Shown piece by piece: positions 16,486 to 26,019 of a DNA stretch of 64,000 nucleotides. The notes beneath the pieces were generated by a model. That model was given only the letters and a program-made list of their open reading frames with translations. It was not told where the DNA came from and did no database searches. The stretch is from Colwellia_A sp047621305 (GTDB lineage Bacteria; Pseudomonadota; Gammaproteobacteria; Enterobacterales; Alteromonadaceae), in the NCBI GenBank assembly GCA_047621305.1, contig JBLHNB010000006.1:1-64000 (forward strand). The letters are read 5' to 3'. Position 1 is the first letter of the stretch, and the number at the start of each line of letters is the position of its first letter. A program made the translations under genes and the position numbers.

Positions 16486-17687
16486 TGATGCTTAATCAAG
16501 AATTGAACTTGCCACGCTTACCTCAATGGTTGAACCCTTCATCAACCGAAGTAGCGACATTTGACCGTACTTATATCGTACTCGCTATTAGCATGTATAT
16601 GATAGGTTTGGTGATGGTTGCAAGCTCATCGATGCCTGTTGCAGAACGATTATTTGATAACTCTTTTCATTTTATTATTCGCCATATGATTTATATCGGT
16701 ATAAGCCTGATGGTAGCTATTTTTACAATGCAAATTCCGATGAAACGTTGGCAGCAACATAGTACTGCTTTACTGATCTTCGGCATTGTATTACTGGTTA
16801 TTGTATTGTTAGTTGGTCGCACGGTGAACGGGTCCACCCGCTGGATTGTCATTGGTCCGATAACAGTGCAAGCAGCAGAACCCGCCAAACTATTCTTTTT
16901 CTGTTATCTCGCGGCATATTTGGTACGTCGCCGTGAAGAGGTGATGGAAAATGTGAAAGGTTTTATCAAGCCTTTGGTTGTATTTGGTTTATTGGCGAGC
17001 TTGTTATTGTTTCAACCTGACTTAGGTACGGTCATTGTGATGTTTGTTACCACTTTTGGTCTGCTATTTTTAGCTGGAGCTAAATTATGGCAATTTATTA
17101 GTGTCGCATTAGTGGGATTAGGTTCTATTGGTGCTCTTGCTTATTTTTCTCCTTATCGTTGGGCACGTGTTACTGGCTTTTTAGACCCATGGCAAGACCC
17201 CTTCGGCACAGGTTATCAGCTTACTCAGTCGTTAATGGCTTATGGTCGCGGTGAAGTATTTGGTCAAGGTCTGGGTAATAGCATTCAAAAGCTTGAATAT
17301 TTACCAGAAGCTCATACCGACTTCGTTATGGCTGTATTGGCTGAAGAGTTTGGCTTTGTTGGTGTCAGTGTTATTTTATTATTAAGTATGACGTTAGTGA
17401 TCAAAGCGCTGTTGTTAGGTAGAAAAGCGGTTAATAAAGAAAAATATTTTGAAGGTTTTTTTGCTTATGCTATTGGCATTTGGTTTTGCTTTCAGGCAGC
17501 AGTTAATGTTGGCGCTAGCGCTGGCATACTACCGACTAAAGGTCTAACTATGCCATTGATAAGTTATGGCGGTAGTTCAATGATCATTATGACAGTCGCC
17601 TTGGTCGTTTTATTACGTATAGACCATGAATTAAGGCTGCAAAGCATTCAAGCGACATCAAGTTATAGTAAAGGAGCTAAAAAATGA
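16482..17687 (+). CDS. ftsW: Septal peptidoglycan glycosyltransferase FtsW
   Basis: 401-residue SEDS-family polytopic membrane protein with about ten transmembrane helices. It polymerises lipid II at the septum with FtsI. Recognisable segments are GSTRWIVIGPITVQAAEPAK, LLFQPDLGTVIVM, the catalytic-loop AHTDFVMAVLAEEFGF and GLTMPLISYGGSS. A strong AGGAGG lies 7 bases before the first of three successive ATGs. The start overlaps murD and the stop overlaps murG, each by 4 bases. Confidence 0.95.
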   Translation: MMMLNQELNLPRLPQWLNPSSTEVATFDRTYIVLAISMYMIGLVMVASSSMPVAERLFDNSFHFIIRHMIYIGISLMVAIFTMQIPMKRWQQHSTALLIFGIVLLVIVLLVGRTVNGSTRWIVIGPITVQAAEPAKLFFFCYLAAYLVRRREEVMENVKGFIKPLVVFGLLASLLLFQPDLGTVIVMFVTTFGLLFLAGAKLWQFISVALVGLGSIGALAYFSPYRWARVTGFLDPWQDPFGTGYQLTQSLMAYGRGEVFGQGLGNSIQKLEYLPEAHTDFVMAVLAEEFGFVGVSVILLLSMTLVIKALLLGRKAVNKEKYFEGFFAYAIGIWFCFQAAVNVGASAGILPTKGLTMPLISYGGSSMIIMTVALVVLLRIDHELRLQSIQATSSYSKGAKK

Positions 17688-18823
17688 GCAGTGAAACCTT
17701 TACTCAAGTAAGAGCAGAAAACACAGCAAACAGCACAACGGAGAAAAAACCTACCTTGTTAGTGATGGCGGGTGGTACAGGTGGGCATATTTTTCCCGGT
17801 ATTGCGGTTGCAGATGAATTGAAATCTCAAGGCTGGCATATCCATTGGTTAGGCACCGCAAAACGCATGGAAGCTACTTTAGTTCCTGAGCATGGCTATG
17901 ATATTTCGTTTATAAATATTTCTGGTCTGCGTAATAAAAATTGGCAAGCGTGGTTAATAACACCCTTTAAATTATTGCAGTCAGTGTTGCAATCTATTCA
18001 AGTTATTCGCAGGGTCAACCCTGATGTTGTTTTAGGTATGGGGGGGTATGCAAGTGCCCCAGGCGGCGTTGCTGCTTGGTTATTAAGAAAACCGCTGGTA
18101 TTACATGAACAAAATGCGGTTGCTGGTATGAGTAATCGTTTTCTCGCTAATATTGCCAGTGTCGTGCTAAGTGCTTTTCCTGGTGCGTTTAAAGAAAGCA
18201 TTAAACATCAAGTAATAGGTAACCCATTACGTGGCGATATTATTGCGATAGATAATGTTATACCTGAGCAGCCAGCAAGTAGTAAAAAAGTACTGGTAGT
18301 GGGGGGAAGTTTAGGCGCTAAAATTTTAAACGAAACTGTGCCACAAGCAATCAAGCAAATTAAAATACAGCATATTGATGTTTGGCATCAAACGGGTCGC
18401 GGTAACATTGAATCCGTTTTAGCTAGCTATCGAGCATATGGCTTATCAAATGAAAAAGTTAAAGTAACAGAATTTATTGATGATATGGCAAAAGCCTATC
18501 AGTGGGCTGATGTTGTGGTATGTAGAGCGGGGGCTTTAACGGTGTCTGAACTTGCTATGGCAGCTAAACCAGCGATTTTTGTGCCATTACCTCATGCAGT
18601 TGATGATCATCAAACCAAAAATGCGATGTATCTTGTCTCTCGAGGAGCAGCAAAATTATTACCACAAAAAGAATTTAACGGAACAACACTAGCGCAAATG
18701 CTTAACAGCCTCTTTATTTCCGATAAGGTTGTGCAATCAATGGCAAAGGCCGCTCATGATGCTGCCCATACTGATGCAACGACTCGTGTCGCAAAAATTT
18801 GTCAGGAGTTGCTAGTACGATGA
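17684..18823 (+). CDS. murG: Lipid II synthase MurG
   Basis: 379 residues. This membrane-associated GT-B glycosyltransferase adds GlcNAc to lipid I, giving lipid II. The N-terminal glycine loop MAGGTGGHIFPGIAVADEL (about 28-46) and GMGGYASAPGG are diagnostic. The C-terminal domain has VVGGSLGAKILN and CRAGALTVSELAMAAKPAIF. An N-terminal extension of about 25 polar residues precedes the conserved core. The start follows AAAGGAG and overlaps ftsW; the stop overlaps the murC ATG. Confidence 0.95.
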   Translation: MSSETFTQVRAENTANSTTEKKPTLLVMAGGTGGHIFPGIAVADELKSQGWHIHWLGTAKRMEATLVPEHGYDISFINISGLRNKNWQAWLITPFKLLQSVLQSIQVIRRVNPDVVLGMGGYASAPGGVAAWLLRKPLVLHEQNAVAGMSNRFLANIASVVLSAFPGAFKESIKHQVIGNPLRGDIIAIDNVIPEQPASSKKVLVVGGSLGAKILNETVPQAIKQIKIQHIDVWHQTGRGNIESVLASYRAYGLSNEKVKVTEFIDDMAKAYQWADVVVCRAGALTVSELAMAAKPAIFVPLPHAVDDHQTKNAMYLVSRGAAKLLPQKEFNGTTLAQMLNSLFISDKVVQSMAKAAHDAAHTDATTRVAKICQELLVR

Positions 18824-20280
18824 GTAATAAAAAAGTAATGAATAAAATAACAAGAAATAACAATGTAAACGCTAGAACGCCAGAAATGCGTCGGGTAAAA
18901 CGTATTCATTTTGTGGGTATTGGCGGTGCTGGTATGGGTGGCATTGCTGAAGTGCTTTTAAATGAAGGTTATGAAATCACCGGGTCTGATATTGGTGAAA
19001 ATCAAGTGGTTAAGCGTTTAACCGCTTTAGGTGCAAAAATAACGATTGGACATCATCAAGATAATATTGAAGGTGCTAGTGTCATTGTCTACTCAACGGC
19101 AATCACTTTTGAAAACCCTGAATTAAAAAGAGCCGCAGCATTACGTATTCCGATTGTGCGACGTGCAGAAATGTTAGCAGAACTAATGCGTTTTAGACAT
19201 GGTATTGCTATCGCAGGTACGCATGGAAAAACCACGACCACTAGTTTGATTGCCAGTATTTTTGGTGAAGCAGATTTAGACCCGACCTTTGTTATCGGTG
19301 GTTTATTAAATAGTGCGGGAACCAATGCACGTTTAGGCAGTAGTCGTTATTTAATTGCGGAAGCAGATGAAAGTGATGCGTCGTTTTTACATTTGCAACC
19401 TATGGTATCTGTGATCACCAATATTGACGAAGATCATATGGAAACATACCAAGGTGACTTTGAAAAACTGAAAGATACCTATATTGAGTTTCTTCATAAT
19501 TTACCTTTCTACGGTCTCGCGGTGGTGTGCATTGACAACCCAGTCGTACGTGAATTATTACCGCGTATTGCCAGACAAGTTATTACCTACGGTTTTGCTG
19601 ATGACGCTGATGTGCAGGCAAGTGATTTTACCCAAAATGGTGCTATGAGTACTTTTACGGTTAAACGTGAAGGCCGCAAACCGTTGGCGCTTAGTGTTAA
19701 TTTACCGGGGCAACATAATGTCCTAAACGCGCTTGCAGCTATTGCTGTAGCAAGCGATGAAAATATTGAAGATCAAGCAATTAGTAGCGCTTTAGGAAAA
19801 TTTGCGGGTATTGGACGTCGCTTTGAACAACTTGCTAATTTAACGACTCAAGCAGGGAAGATGGTCTTAGTTGATGACTATGGTCATCATCCTCGTGAAG
19901 TACAAGCAACGATTGCAGCAATGAGAAATGGTTGGCAAGACAAGCGTTTAGTAATGATTTTTCAACCACATCGTTATTCTCGTACCCGTGATCTTTTTGA
20001 AGATTTTGTTGAAGTACTCTCAGAGGTTGACTGTTTATTTTTATTAGATGTCTATCCTGCTGGTGAAGCGCCAATAGTAACCGCTGACAGTAAAAGTTTG
20101 GCGCGAAGTATTAGACAGCGTGGTCAAGTTGAACCTATTTATATTAGCGATGTTAACAAATTAGCAGAACTACTGAGTAGCCAATTACAAGATGGCGATA
20201 TGGTGATCACGCAAGGTGCAGGTAACATTGGCAGTATTGCTCGCTCACTTGCAGCAGATGTTTTATTAGGTGGTGTATGA
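18820..20280 (+). CDS. murC: UDP-MurNAc--L-alanine ligase MurC
   Basis: 486 residues, close to the usual ~490. It adds the first amino acid, L-alanine, to UDP-MurNAc. The N-terminus has the family's HFVGIGGAGMGGIAEVLLNE. The P-loop is IAGTHGKTTTTSL, and EADESDASF and DDYGHHPREVQATI follow. I chose the ATG at 18820, which overlaps the murG stop by 4 bases and has AGGAG 11 bases upstream. An in-frame TTG at 18799 is less likely. The stop overlaps ddlB by 4 bases. Confidence 0.94.
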   Translation: MSNKKVMNKITRNNNVNARTPEMRRVKRIHFVGIGGAGMGGIAEVLLNEGYEITGSDIGENQVVKRLTALGAKITIGHHQDNIEGASVIVYSTAITFENPELKRAAALRIPIVRRAEMLAELMRFRHGIAIAGTHGKTTTTSLIASIFGEADLDPTFVIGGLLNSAGTNARLGSSRYLIAEADESDASFLHLQPMVSVITNIDEDHMETYQGDFEKLKDTYIEFLHNLPFYGLAVVCIDNPVVRELLPRIARQVITYGFADDADVQASDFTQNGAMSTFTVKREGRKPLALSVNLPGQHNVLNALAAIAVASDENIEDQAISSALGKFAGIGRRFEQLANLTTQAGKMVLVDDYGHHPREVQATIAAMRNGWQDKRLVMIFQPHRYSRTRDLFEDFVEVLSEVDCLFLLDVYPAGEAPIVTADSKSLARSIRQRGQVEPIYISDVNKLAELLSSQLQDGDMVITQGAGNIGSIARSLAADVLLGGV

Positions 20281-21227
20281 AAGCAATAAAAGAACAAGTT
20301 ATTGCGGTGTTATACGGTGGTACATCTGCGGAGCGTGAAATATCATTAATGTCAGGTGCTGCGATTGCCAAAGGCTTAGAACAAGCTGGGTTTAGCGTTA
20401 TGCTTATTGATACTAAAGGGTTTTGTTTAAGTAACTTAGTAGAACAAGGTGTTGATCGCGTTTTTATTGCCTTACATGGGCGCGGTGGTGAAGATGGCTG
20501 TGTACAAGGTGCATTACAGTATATGAATATTCCCTATACTGGCTCCGATGTTTTAGGTTCGGCATTATCAATGGATAAAATTCGCAGTAAACAAATTTTT
20601 CAAGCATTAGGTTTACCGACAGCACCATTTGCTATCGTAGAAAAAACGCAATACCAGTCGAGTCAGGCTGAAAGTATATTGAAAGTCCTTGGTGGTCGAG
20701 TGATGGTTAAGCCCGCTAACGAAGGTTCAAGTATTGGTATGGCGCAAGCTGATAATAAAGATGCCTTAGATAAAGCACTAAAATCAGCCTTCGTTTTTGA
20801 CCAACAAGTACTTGTTGAGGCATGGATCAATGGTCCAGAATACACAGTTGCGATACTCGGTAATGAGGCGTTGCCTGCTATTCATATGGAAACTCCACGT
20901 GAATTTTATGACTACGAAGCAAAATATCAATCGACCACAACACAATATCATTGTCCTTGTAACTTACCTGAAAATGAAGAACATCAACTACAACAATTAG
21001 CGTTGAAAGCATTCAATGCAACGGGTGCTAAAGGTTGGGGGCGTGTTGATATAATGCGTAACGAAGAAGGGCAGTGGCAGTTACTTGAAGTTAATACGGT
21101 TCCAGGTATGACTGAAACCTCGCTTGTACCCAAAGCAGCAAAGGTACATGGCTTAAATTTTAGCGAATTAGTCAGTAAAATTATTGAGATAAGTATGAGT
21201 GATGAACGCTCGGCGGAGTGTTCATAG
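20277..21227 (+). CDS. ddlB: D-alanine--D-alanine ligase DdlB
   Basis: 316-residue ATP-grasp enzyme joining two D-alanines for the MurF step. It begins with VAVLYGGTSAEREISLMSG (about residues 9-27) and carries HGRGGEDGCVQGALQ, KPANEGSSIGM and the C-terminal metal-site segment LEVNTVPGMTETSL. The position between murC and ftsQ matches the ddlB paralogue of other gammaproteobacteria. The start codon overlaps the murC stop. Confidence 0.94.
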   Translation: MKAIKEQVIAVLYGGTSAEREISLMSGAAIAKGLEQAGFSVMLIDTKGFCLSNLVEQGVDRVFIALHGRGGEDGCVQGALQYMNIPYTGSDVLGSALSMDKIRSKQIFQALGLPTAPFAIVEKTQYQSSQAESILKVLGGRVMVKPANEGSSIGMAQADNKDALDKALKSAFVFDQQVLVEAWINGPEYTVAILGNEALPAIHMETPREFYDYEAKYQSTTTQYHCPCNLPENEEHQLQQLALKAFNATGAKGWGRVDIMRNEEGQWQLLEVNTVPGMTETSLVPKAAKVHGLNFSELVSKIIEISMSDERSAECS

Positions 21228-21229
21228 CA

Positions 21230-22084
21230 ATGTTAAAGCAAATGACTAATCAAGAATTTCAGCCCGACTTAAATGAACTGAGTAATGCTCAGGGCAATGC
21301 TCAGGGTAATGTTCAGGGTAATGAACTGACTAATGATCAGAGCAATGAACAAAAACCGCATTGGTCATTTTGGTTGGGTGTCGCATTTTTTGTATTAGTC
21401 ATCGTTAGTATTTTGTCAGCAAGCTGGCTGTTAACAGATAATTTATCTGCGGATGAGTCAGCTCCGGTTACGTCATTAGTGATCAGTGGTGAAATGCCGT
21501 ATACCAATAAGCAAGATATAGACACAGCCATTGAAAGTATTAACTTAGGCAACTTTTTTAAGGTAAATGTCAATGATGTACAAAAGCATGTATCAATGTT
21601 GCCATGGGTATATTCAGTTTCTGTTCGTAAGCAATGGCCCAATGAATTGAAAATATACATCGTTGATCAAACGCCTATCGCGCATTGGAATGGCGACATG
21701 TTAATCAATCAGTATGGTCAAACATTTCAAGCGAATATTAATCGTTTGAGTAATGCACTACCAAGTTTTTTTGGACCTGAAGGAACAGAATATTTAGCAT
21801 TAGAGAATTTTACTAATTTAAATCAACTACTCGATTACAGTAACTTAAACATCGATGAACTTGTATTATCTGAACGTTTTGCGTGGCAATTAACACTTAA
21901 TGACGGTGTCACCTTAGATTTGGGGCGAGAAAATCGAGTAGAAAGAATTCAACGATTTATGGATGCTTATCCAAAAATCAAAATAAATCAGGATAAAAAT
22001 CAACAGGTTGATTATATCGATCTTCGTTACGATACCGGGTTAGCTGTTGGTTGGAAAAGCGTTGACACAAAACAAAGAGCTTAA
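21230..22084 (+). CDS. ftsQ: Cell division protein FtsQ
   Basis: 284 residues from the ATG at 21230. An in-frame GTG at 21218 overlaps GGAG itself and is unlikely as start. The protein has a long cytoplasmic tail (1-45), one transmembrane helix (about 50-70), a POTRA domain beginning near VTSLVISGEMPYTNKQDI, and the FtsQ domain (VRKQWPNELKIYIVDQTPIAHWN). It bridges FtsB/FtsL with the division machinery. The tail contains seven 4-residue units of NxQx or NELx type, encoded by 12-base tandem repeats at 21272-21355. ddlB precedes it and ftsA follows after 4 bases. Confidence 0.92.
   Translation: MLKQMTNQEFQPDLNELSNAQGNAQGNVQGNELTNDQSNEQKPHWSFWLGVAFFVLVIVSILSASWLLTDNLSADESAPVTSLVISGEMPYTNKQDIDTAIESINLGNFFKVNVNDVQKHVSMLPWVYSVSVRKQWPNELKIYIVDQTPIAHWNGDMLINQYGQTFQANINRLSNALPSFFGPEGTEYLALENFTNLNQLLDYSNLNIDELVLSERFAWQLTLNDGVTLDLGRENRVERIQRFMDAYPKIKINQDKNQQVDYIDLRYDTGLAVGWKSVDTKQRA
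21272..21355 (+). repeat. 12-bp tandem repeat array inside ftsQ
   Basis: Seven consecutive 12-base units with an AATG start (for example AATGCTCAGGGC, AATGCTCAGGGT, AATGTTCAGGGT). They encode NELS, NAQG, NAQG, NVQG, NELT, NDQS and NEQK. The array is in frame and sits in the cytoplasmic tail, so copy-number change would lengthen or shorten the tail without a frameshift. Confidence 0.85.
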
Positions 22085-22088
22085 ATAA

Positions 22089-23318
22089 ATGTCAAAAGTA
22101 TTAGAAAGAAACCTCGTTGTAGGTTTAGACATTGGAACTTCAAAGATATCGGTGGCGGTAGGTGAAATTACACCTGATAACCAATTGAGTATTGTTGGCG
22201 TTGGCAATCAGCCTGCACGGGGTATGGATAAAGGTGGCGTTAACGACCTTAACTTAGTGATCCAGTCGATACAACGTGCCATCAACGAAGCGGAATTAAT
22301 GGCAGATTGCCATATTAGCTCGGTGTATTTAGGTATTTCTGGCAAACACATCAGTTGTCAAAATGAAAATGGCATGGTGCCAATCAACGATAAAGAAGTG
22401 ATCCAAGAAGACGTTGACAATGTTATTCATACGGCACGTTCAGTCCCTATTTCTGCAGAGCGCAGAATGCTGCACGTATTACCGCAAGAATATAGTATTG
22501 ATTGCCAAGATGGTATTAAAAGTCCTATTGGTATGTCAGGCGTTCGTATGGAAGCTAAAGTGCATATTATTACTTGCGCTAATGATATGGCCAAAAATAT
22601 TGTTAAGTGTGTCGAACGATGTGATTTAAAAGCAGACCAATTAATTTTTTCGGCATTGGCTTCAAGTTATGCTGTGGTTACCGATGATGAAAAAGAGCTC
22701 GGTATTTGTGTTGTCGATATTGGTGCTGGCACCATGGATATTTCAGTCTTTACTGGTGGTGCATTACGCCATACTGCTGTTATCCCGGTTGCAGGTAATC
22801 AGGTTACCAGTGATATTGCCAAAATTTTCAGAACACCCATAAGCCATGCAGAAGACATTAAAGTGCAATATGCATGTGCACTGCGACAAATGGTCAGTAT
22901 GGAAGAAAGTATCGAAGTACCAAGTGTCGGTGGTCGTCCGGCAAGATCTATGTCTCGTCATACCTTAGCTGAAGTAGTAGAGCCACGTTATCAGGAACTA
23001 TTTGAATTGATTCAAGAAGAACTACGCGAAAGTGGCTTAGAAGATCAAATAGCTGCAGGCTATGTTTTAACAGGCGGTACATCCAAGATGCAAGGTGTAG
23101 TTGAATTTGCTGAAGAAGTTTTTCAAATGCCGGTTCGTGTTGCAACCCCTATGGGGGTTTGTGGATTAAAAGAATATGTCAACGACCCTACTTATGCAAC
23201 GGTGGTGGGTTTGTTGCATTACGGTATGAAAGCAAATGAACAACAAAATAATGAAAGTAATGATGGCGTGAAAAGTATTGGTGCACGAATTGTTGCTTGG
23301 TTTAAAGGTGAGTTTTAG
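22089..23318 (+). CDS. ftsA: Cell division protein FtsA
   Basis: 409-residue actin-like ATPase that tethers FtsZ to the membrane and recruits later division proteins. The N-terminal phosphate loop VGLDIGTSKISVAVGE, the 1C subdomain with SSVYLGISGKHI, the second phosphate motif CVVDIGAGTMDISVF and the adenosine motif YVLTGGTSKMQGV are all present. The C-terminal tail IGARIVAWFKGEF is an amphipathic membrane-targeting helix. The ftsZ gene starts 76 bases after its stop. Confidence 0.95.
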   Translation: MSKVLERNLVVGLDIGTSKISVAVGEITPDNQLSIVGVGNQPARGMDKGGVNDLNLVIQSIQRAINEAELMADCHISSVYLGISGKHISCQNENGMVPINDKEVIQEDVDNVIHTARSVPISAERRMLHVLPQEYSIDCQDGIKSPIGMSGVRMEAKVHIITCANDMAKNIVKCVERCDLKADQLIFSALASSYAVVTDDEKELGICVVDIGAGTMDISVFTGGALRHTAVIPVAGNQVTSDIAKIFRTPISHAEDIKVQYACALRQMVSMEESIEVPSVGGRPARSMSRHTLAEVVEPRYQELFELIQEELRESGLEDQIAAGYVLTGGTSKMQGVVEFAEEVFQMPVRVATPMGVCGLKEYVNDPTYATVVGLLHYGMKANEQQNNESNDGVKSIGARIVAWFKGEF

Positions 23319-23394
23319 AAAAAGTTTTTGAAAAAAAAGTGAATAACAGGCGTTTTGGTGGAACAAAACAATATAAAAATCGGAGAATATACAA

Positions 23395-24558
23395 ATGTTT
23401 GAATTAATGGAAGATCACAACGAAGAAGCTGTCATAAAAGTCATTGGTGTTGGTGGCGGCGGCGGTAATGCTGTTGAACATATGGTTTGTCAAACCATCG
23501 AAGGTGTCGAGTTTATAACGGCAAATACAGACTCACAAGCGCTTCGTAACTCAGCAGCAAACATTACTATTCAGCTAGGTGCTGATGTTACTAAAGGTTT
23601 AGGTGCCGGTGCCAATCCAGAAATTGGTCGTCGTAGTGCTGAAGAAGACAGAGAAACGATCAAAGAAACCCTTAAAGGTGCCGATATGCTTTTCATCGCT
23701 GCTGGTATGGGCGGTGGTACAGGAACAGGTGCAGCACCAGTAGTTGCTGAAATTGCTCGTGAAATGGGTATATTAACGGTTGCTGTTGTAACTAAACCGT
23801 TTCCGTTTGAAGGTAAAAAACGGATGAATTATGCTGACCAAGGTATCGAGTTTTTATCTAAAAATGTGGATTCTTTGATCACCATTCCTAACGAAAAATT
23901 ACTCAAAGTTTTAGGCCCAGGAACAAGTTTACTTGATGCTTTTAAAGCGGCTAACGATGTTTTATTAGGTGCAGTACAAGGTATTGCGGAACTTATTACT
24001 CGTCCAGGACTCATAAACGTGGATTTTGCCGATGTTCGCACGGTAATGTCTGAAATGGGCACGGCAATGATGGGCTCTGGTATCGCATCGGGTCCAGATC
24101 GCGCTGAAGAAGCGGCTGAAGCTGCGATTTCTAGTCCATTACTTGAAGATGTTGATTTATCAGGTGCACGCGGTATTTTAGTTAATATTACTGCGGGTAT
24201 GGATATTAGTATTGACGAATTTGAAACCGTTGGTAACGCAGTTAAAGCTTTTGCATCAGAAAATGCAACGGTTGTTGTGGGTGCGGTTATTGATCCTGAA
24301 ATGACGGAAGAACTGCGTGTAACGGTTGTTGCAACAGGTATAGGTGCAGAACGTAAACCTGATATTACCTTGGTTAATCCAGCACCTCAAATTGAGCAAC
24401 AAGTGGTTGGTGGCGATTTTATTCCTAGTCCACAGGCTGAAGTAAATTCTAGCCCAGTAGCAATGCCAGAAAGTAATGCCCAGATACAAAGAGTAGCGTC
24501 AGCTGACTTAGATAATTATTTAGATATACCTGCTTTTTTACGTAAACAAGCAGACTAA
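23395..24558 (+). CDS. ftsZ: Cell division GTPase FtsZ
   Basis: 387-residue tubulin homologue that forms the division ring. The N-terminal GVGGGGGNAVEHM, the tubulin signature GGGTGTGAAPVVAE (about residues 104-117) and the T7 loop with NVDFADVRTVMSEMG are conserved. A variable linker of about 50 residues leads to the conserved C-terminal peptide LDIPAFLRKQAD, which binds FtsA and ZipA. Good translation signal: GGAG (23383-23386) 8 bases before the ATG. It is the last division gene of the cluster; lpxC has its own promoter. Confidence 0.96.
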   Translation: MFELMEDHNEEAVIKVIGVGGGGGNAVEHMVCQTIEGVEFITANTDSQALRNSAANITIQLGADVTKGLGAGANPEIGRRSAEEDRETIKETLKGADMLFIAAGMGGGTGTGAAPVVAEIAREMGILTVAVVTKPFPFEGKKRMNYADQGIEFLSKNVDSLITIPNEKLLKVLGPGTSLLDAFKAANDVLLGAVQGIAELITRPGLINVDFADVRTVMSEMGTAMMGSGIASGPDRAEEAAEAAISSPLLEDVDLSGARGILVNITAGMDISIDEFETVGNAVKAFASENATVVVGAVIDPEMTEELRVTVVATGIGAERKPDITLVNPAPQIEQQVVGGDFIPSPQAEVNSSPVAMPESNAQIQRVASADLDNYLDIPAFLRKQAD

Positions 24559-24579
24559 ATAAGCTAAAAAGCTGAAGTT

Positions 24580-24608
24580 TTGATTTTGTTAAGATTTTTT
24601 GCTATATT
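24580..24608 (+). promoter_or_regulatory. Sigma-70 promoter of lpxC
   Basis: TTGATT (24580-24585), 17-bp spacer, TATATT (24603-24608), downstream of ftsZ. It would give a leader of about 68 bases before lpxC, uncoupling it from the division cluster. Confidence 0.6.
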
Positions 24609-24682
24609 ACGCGCCCGCTGATTGCGTATATTCGCACAGTGAGTGACTCTAATATTAAGTAAATGCTTAAGAAGGCTATTTA

Positions 24683-25600
24683 ATGATTAAACAACGTACA
24701 ATTAAAGAAAGTGTATCAGCCATAGGTGTTGGTCTACATAAAGGTGAAAAGGTGCAGATCACTCTCCGTCCTGCACCTGCAAACACAGGTATTGTTTTTC
24801 GCCGTGTTGACCTTGAACCCATCGTTGATATTAAAGCGACGCCAGAAGCTGTTGGTGAAACCACTTTATGTACGTGTTTAGTGAATGAAGAAGGTGTTAA
24901 GATTTCCACCGTCGAGCACCTTTTAGCTGCTATTTCAGCGTTAGGTATTGATAACTTGGTTATTGATGTCGACTCCCCTGAAATTCCAATTATGGATGGT
25001 AGCGCTTTACCCTTTGTATATTTAATACAATCGGTTGGCATCGAAACTTCAAAAGTAGCAAAACGTTTTATTCGTATTAAAAAAACGATCCGTGTTGAAG
25101 AAGGTGATAAATGGGCAGAACTGAAACCCTATGAAGGTTTCCGATTAAATTTTGCTATTGAATTTGATCACCCTGTTATCGCTAATACTTGCCAAGCAAT
25201 GAGTTTAGATTTATCGAGTAGCTCATTTATTAAAGAAATTAGCCGGGCACGCACGTTTGGTTTTATGAAGGACTTTGAATTTTTACGTTCTCATAATCTT
25301 GCGTTAGGCGGAAGCTTGGAAAATGCGATCGTTCTTGATGAATATCGTATGCTAAATAAAGATGAACTTCGCTATGATGATGAATTTGTAAAACATAAAA
25401 TGCTTGACGCAATTGGTGACCTCTACATGGCAGGTACCAGTATTCTTGGTGAGTTAAATGCGTTTAAATCAGGGCATGCTATAAATAACCTTTTGCTACG
25501 AGAAATTTTCAAGCAAAAAGAATCATGGGAGTGGGTGACCTTTGAAGATGAAGATACATCCCCCATTAAATATCATGAATTAAATCCATCGACATTTTAA
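24683..25600 (+). CDS. lpxC: UDP-3-O-acyl-N-acetylglucosamine deacetylase LpxC
   Basis: 305 residues. This zinc enzyme carries out the committed step of lipid A synthesis. The N-terminus QRTIKESVSAIGVGLHKGEK is typical. Zinc and catalytic residues lie in STVEHLLAA (His near 79), in HKMLDAIGDL (His and Asp) and in the C-terminal SGHAINN. It follows ftsZ, as in most gammaproteobacteria, and ends at a strong terminator. A GAAGG sequence lies 9 bases before the ATG. Confidence 0.96.
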   Translation: MIKQRTIKESVSAIGVGLHKGEKVQITLRPAPANTGIVFRRVDLEPIVDIKATPEAVGETTLCTCLVNEEGVKISTVEHLLAAISALGIDNLVIDVDSPEIPIMDGSALPFVYLIQSVGIETSKVAKRFIRIKKTIRVEEGDKWAELKPYEGFRLNFAIEFDHPVIANTCQAMSLDLSSSSFIKEISRARTFGFMKDFEFLRSHNLALGGSLENAIVLDEYRMLNKDELRYDDEFVKHKMLDAIGDLYMAGTSILGELNAFKSGHAINNLLLREIFKQKESWEWVTFEDEDTSPIKYHELNPSTF

Positions 25601-25614
25601 TAGCAAGCATTTTT

Positions 25615-25644
25615 AATAAAGCCCATCACATGATGGGCTTTATT
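25615..25644. terminator. Strong hairpin terminator after lpxC
   Basis: A perfect 14-bp stem (AATAAAGCCCATCA / TGATGGGCTTTATT) with a 2-base spacer. The stem ends in TTTATT on the plus strand and an A/T-rich flank on the other. It closes the dcw-lpxC transcription unit 15 bases after the lpxC stop. Confidence 0.85.
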
Positions 25645-26019
25645 GTCTTAAATCTAATAAAAATAAGCTTATTGTTCGAGAGCAAAACGAAGTACTGTTT
25701 CTGCTCAATAAAATATTGAAGTTAAATGGATGTTAGTTCGTTAAAGAAGCTTATTGATGTCACAAGAGATACTTAACGTATATTGGTAGCGGTGACGATA
25801 ACAAAAGAAAGGCTTAGCTGTTATACTTGTACCATCAGCACGACCAGAACGTTTAAATTATAGACTAAAGCCAGATTAAAACGTTCAACAGATATCAATA
25901 TTAACGTTAAAGCATTGGTTTTTTACTGATTTTATGCGAAAGTGAATGGTAATAATTAAGAACATAAGCATAACATATCAGGTAGATTACAAAATGGTAA
26001 ATAGGGTAGCTAATAACAT
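25645..26019. other. Intergenic region between lpxC terminator and the M23 peptidase gene
   Basis: About 375 bases. I found no gene with family resemblance on either strand and no clear promoter. It should contain the promoter for the peptidase/secA unit. Confidence 0.4.

Noticed and set aside
18799..18819. TTG start for MurC inside murG
   Set aside because: The ATG at 18820 has AGGAG at suitable distance and the standard ATGA overlap.
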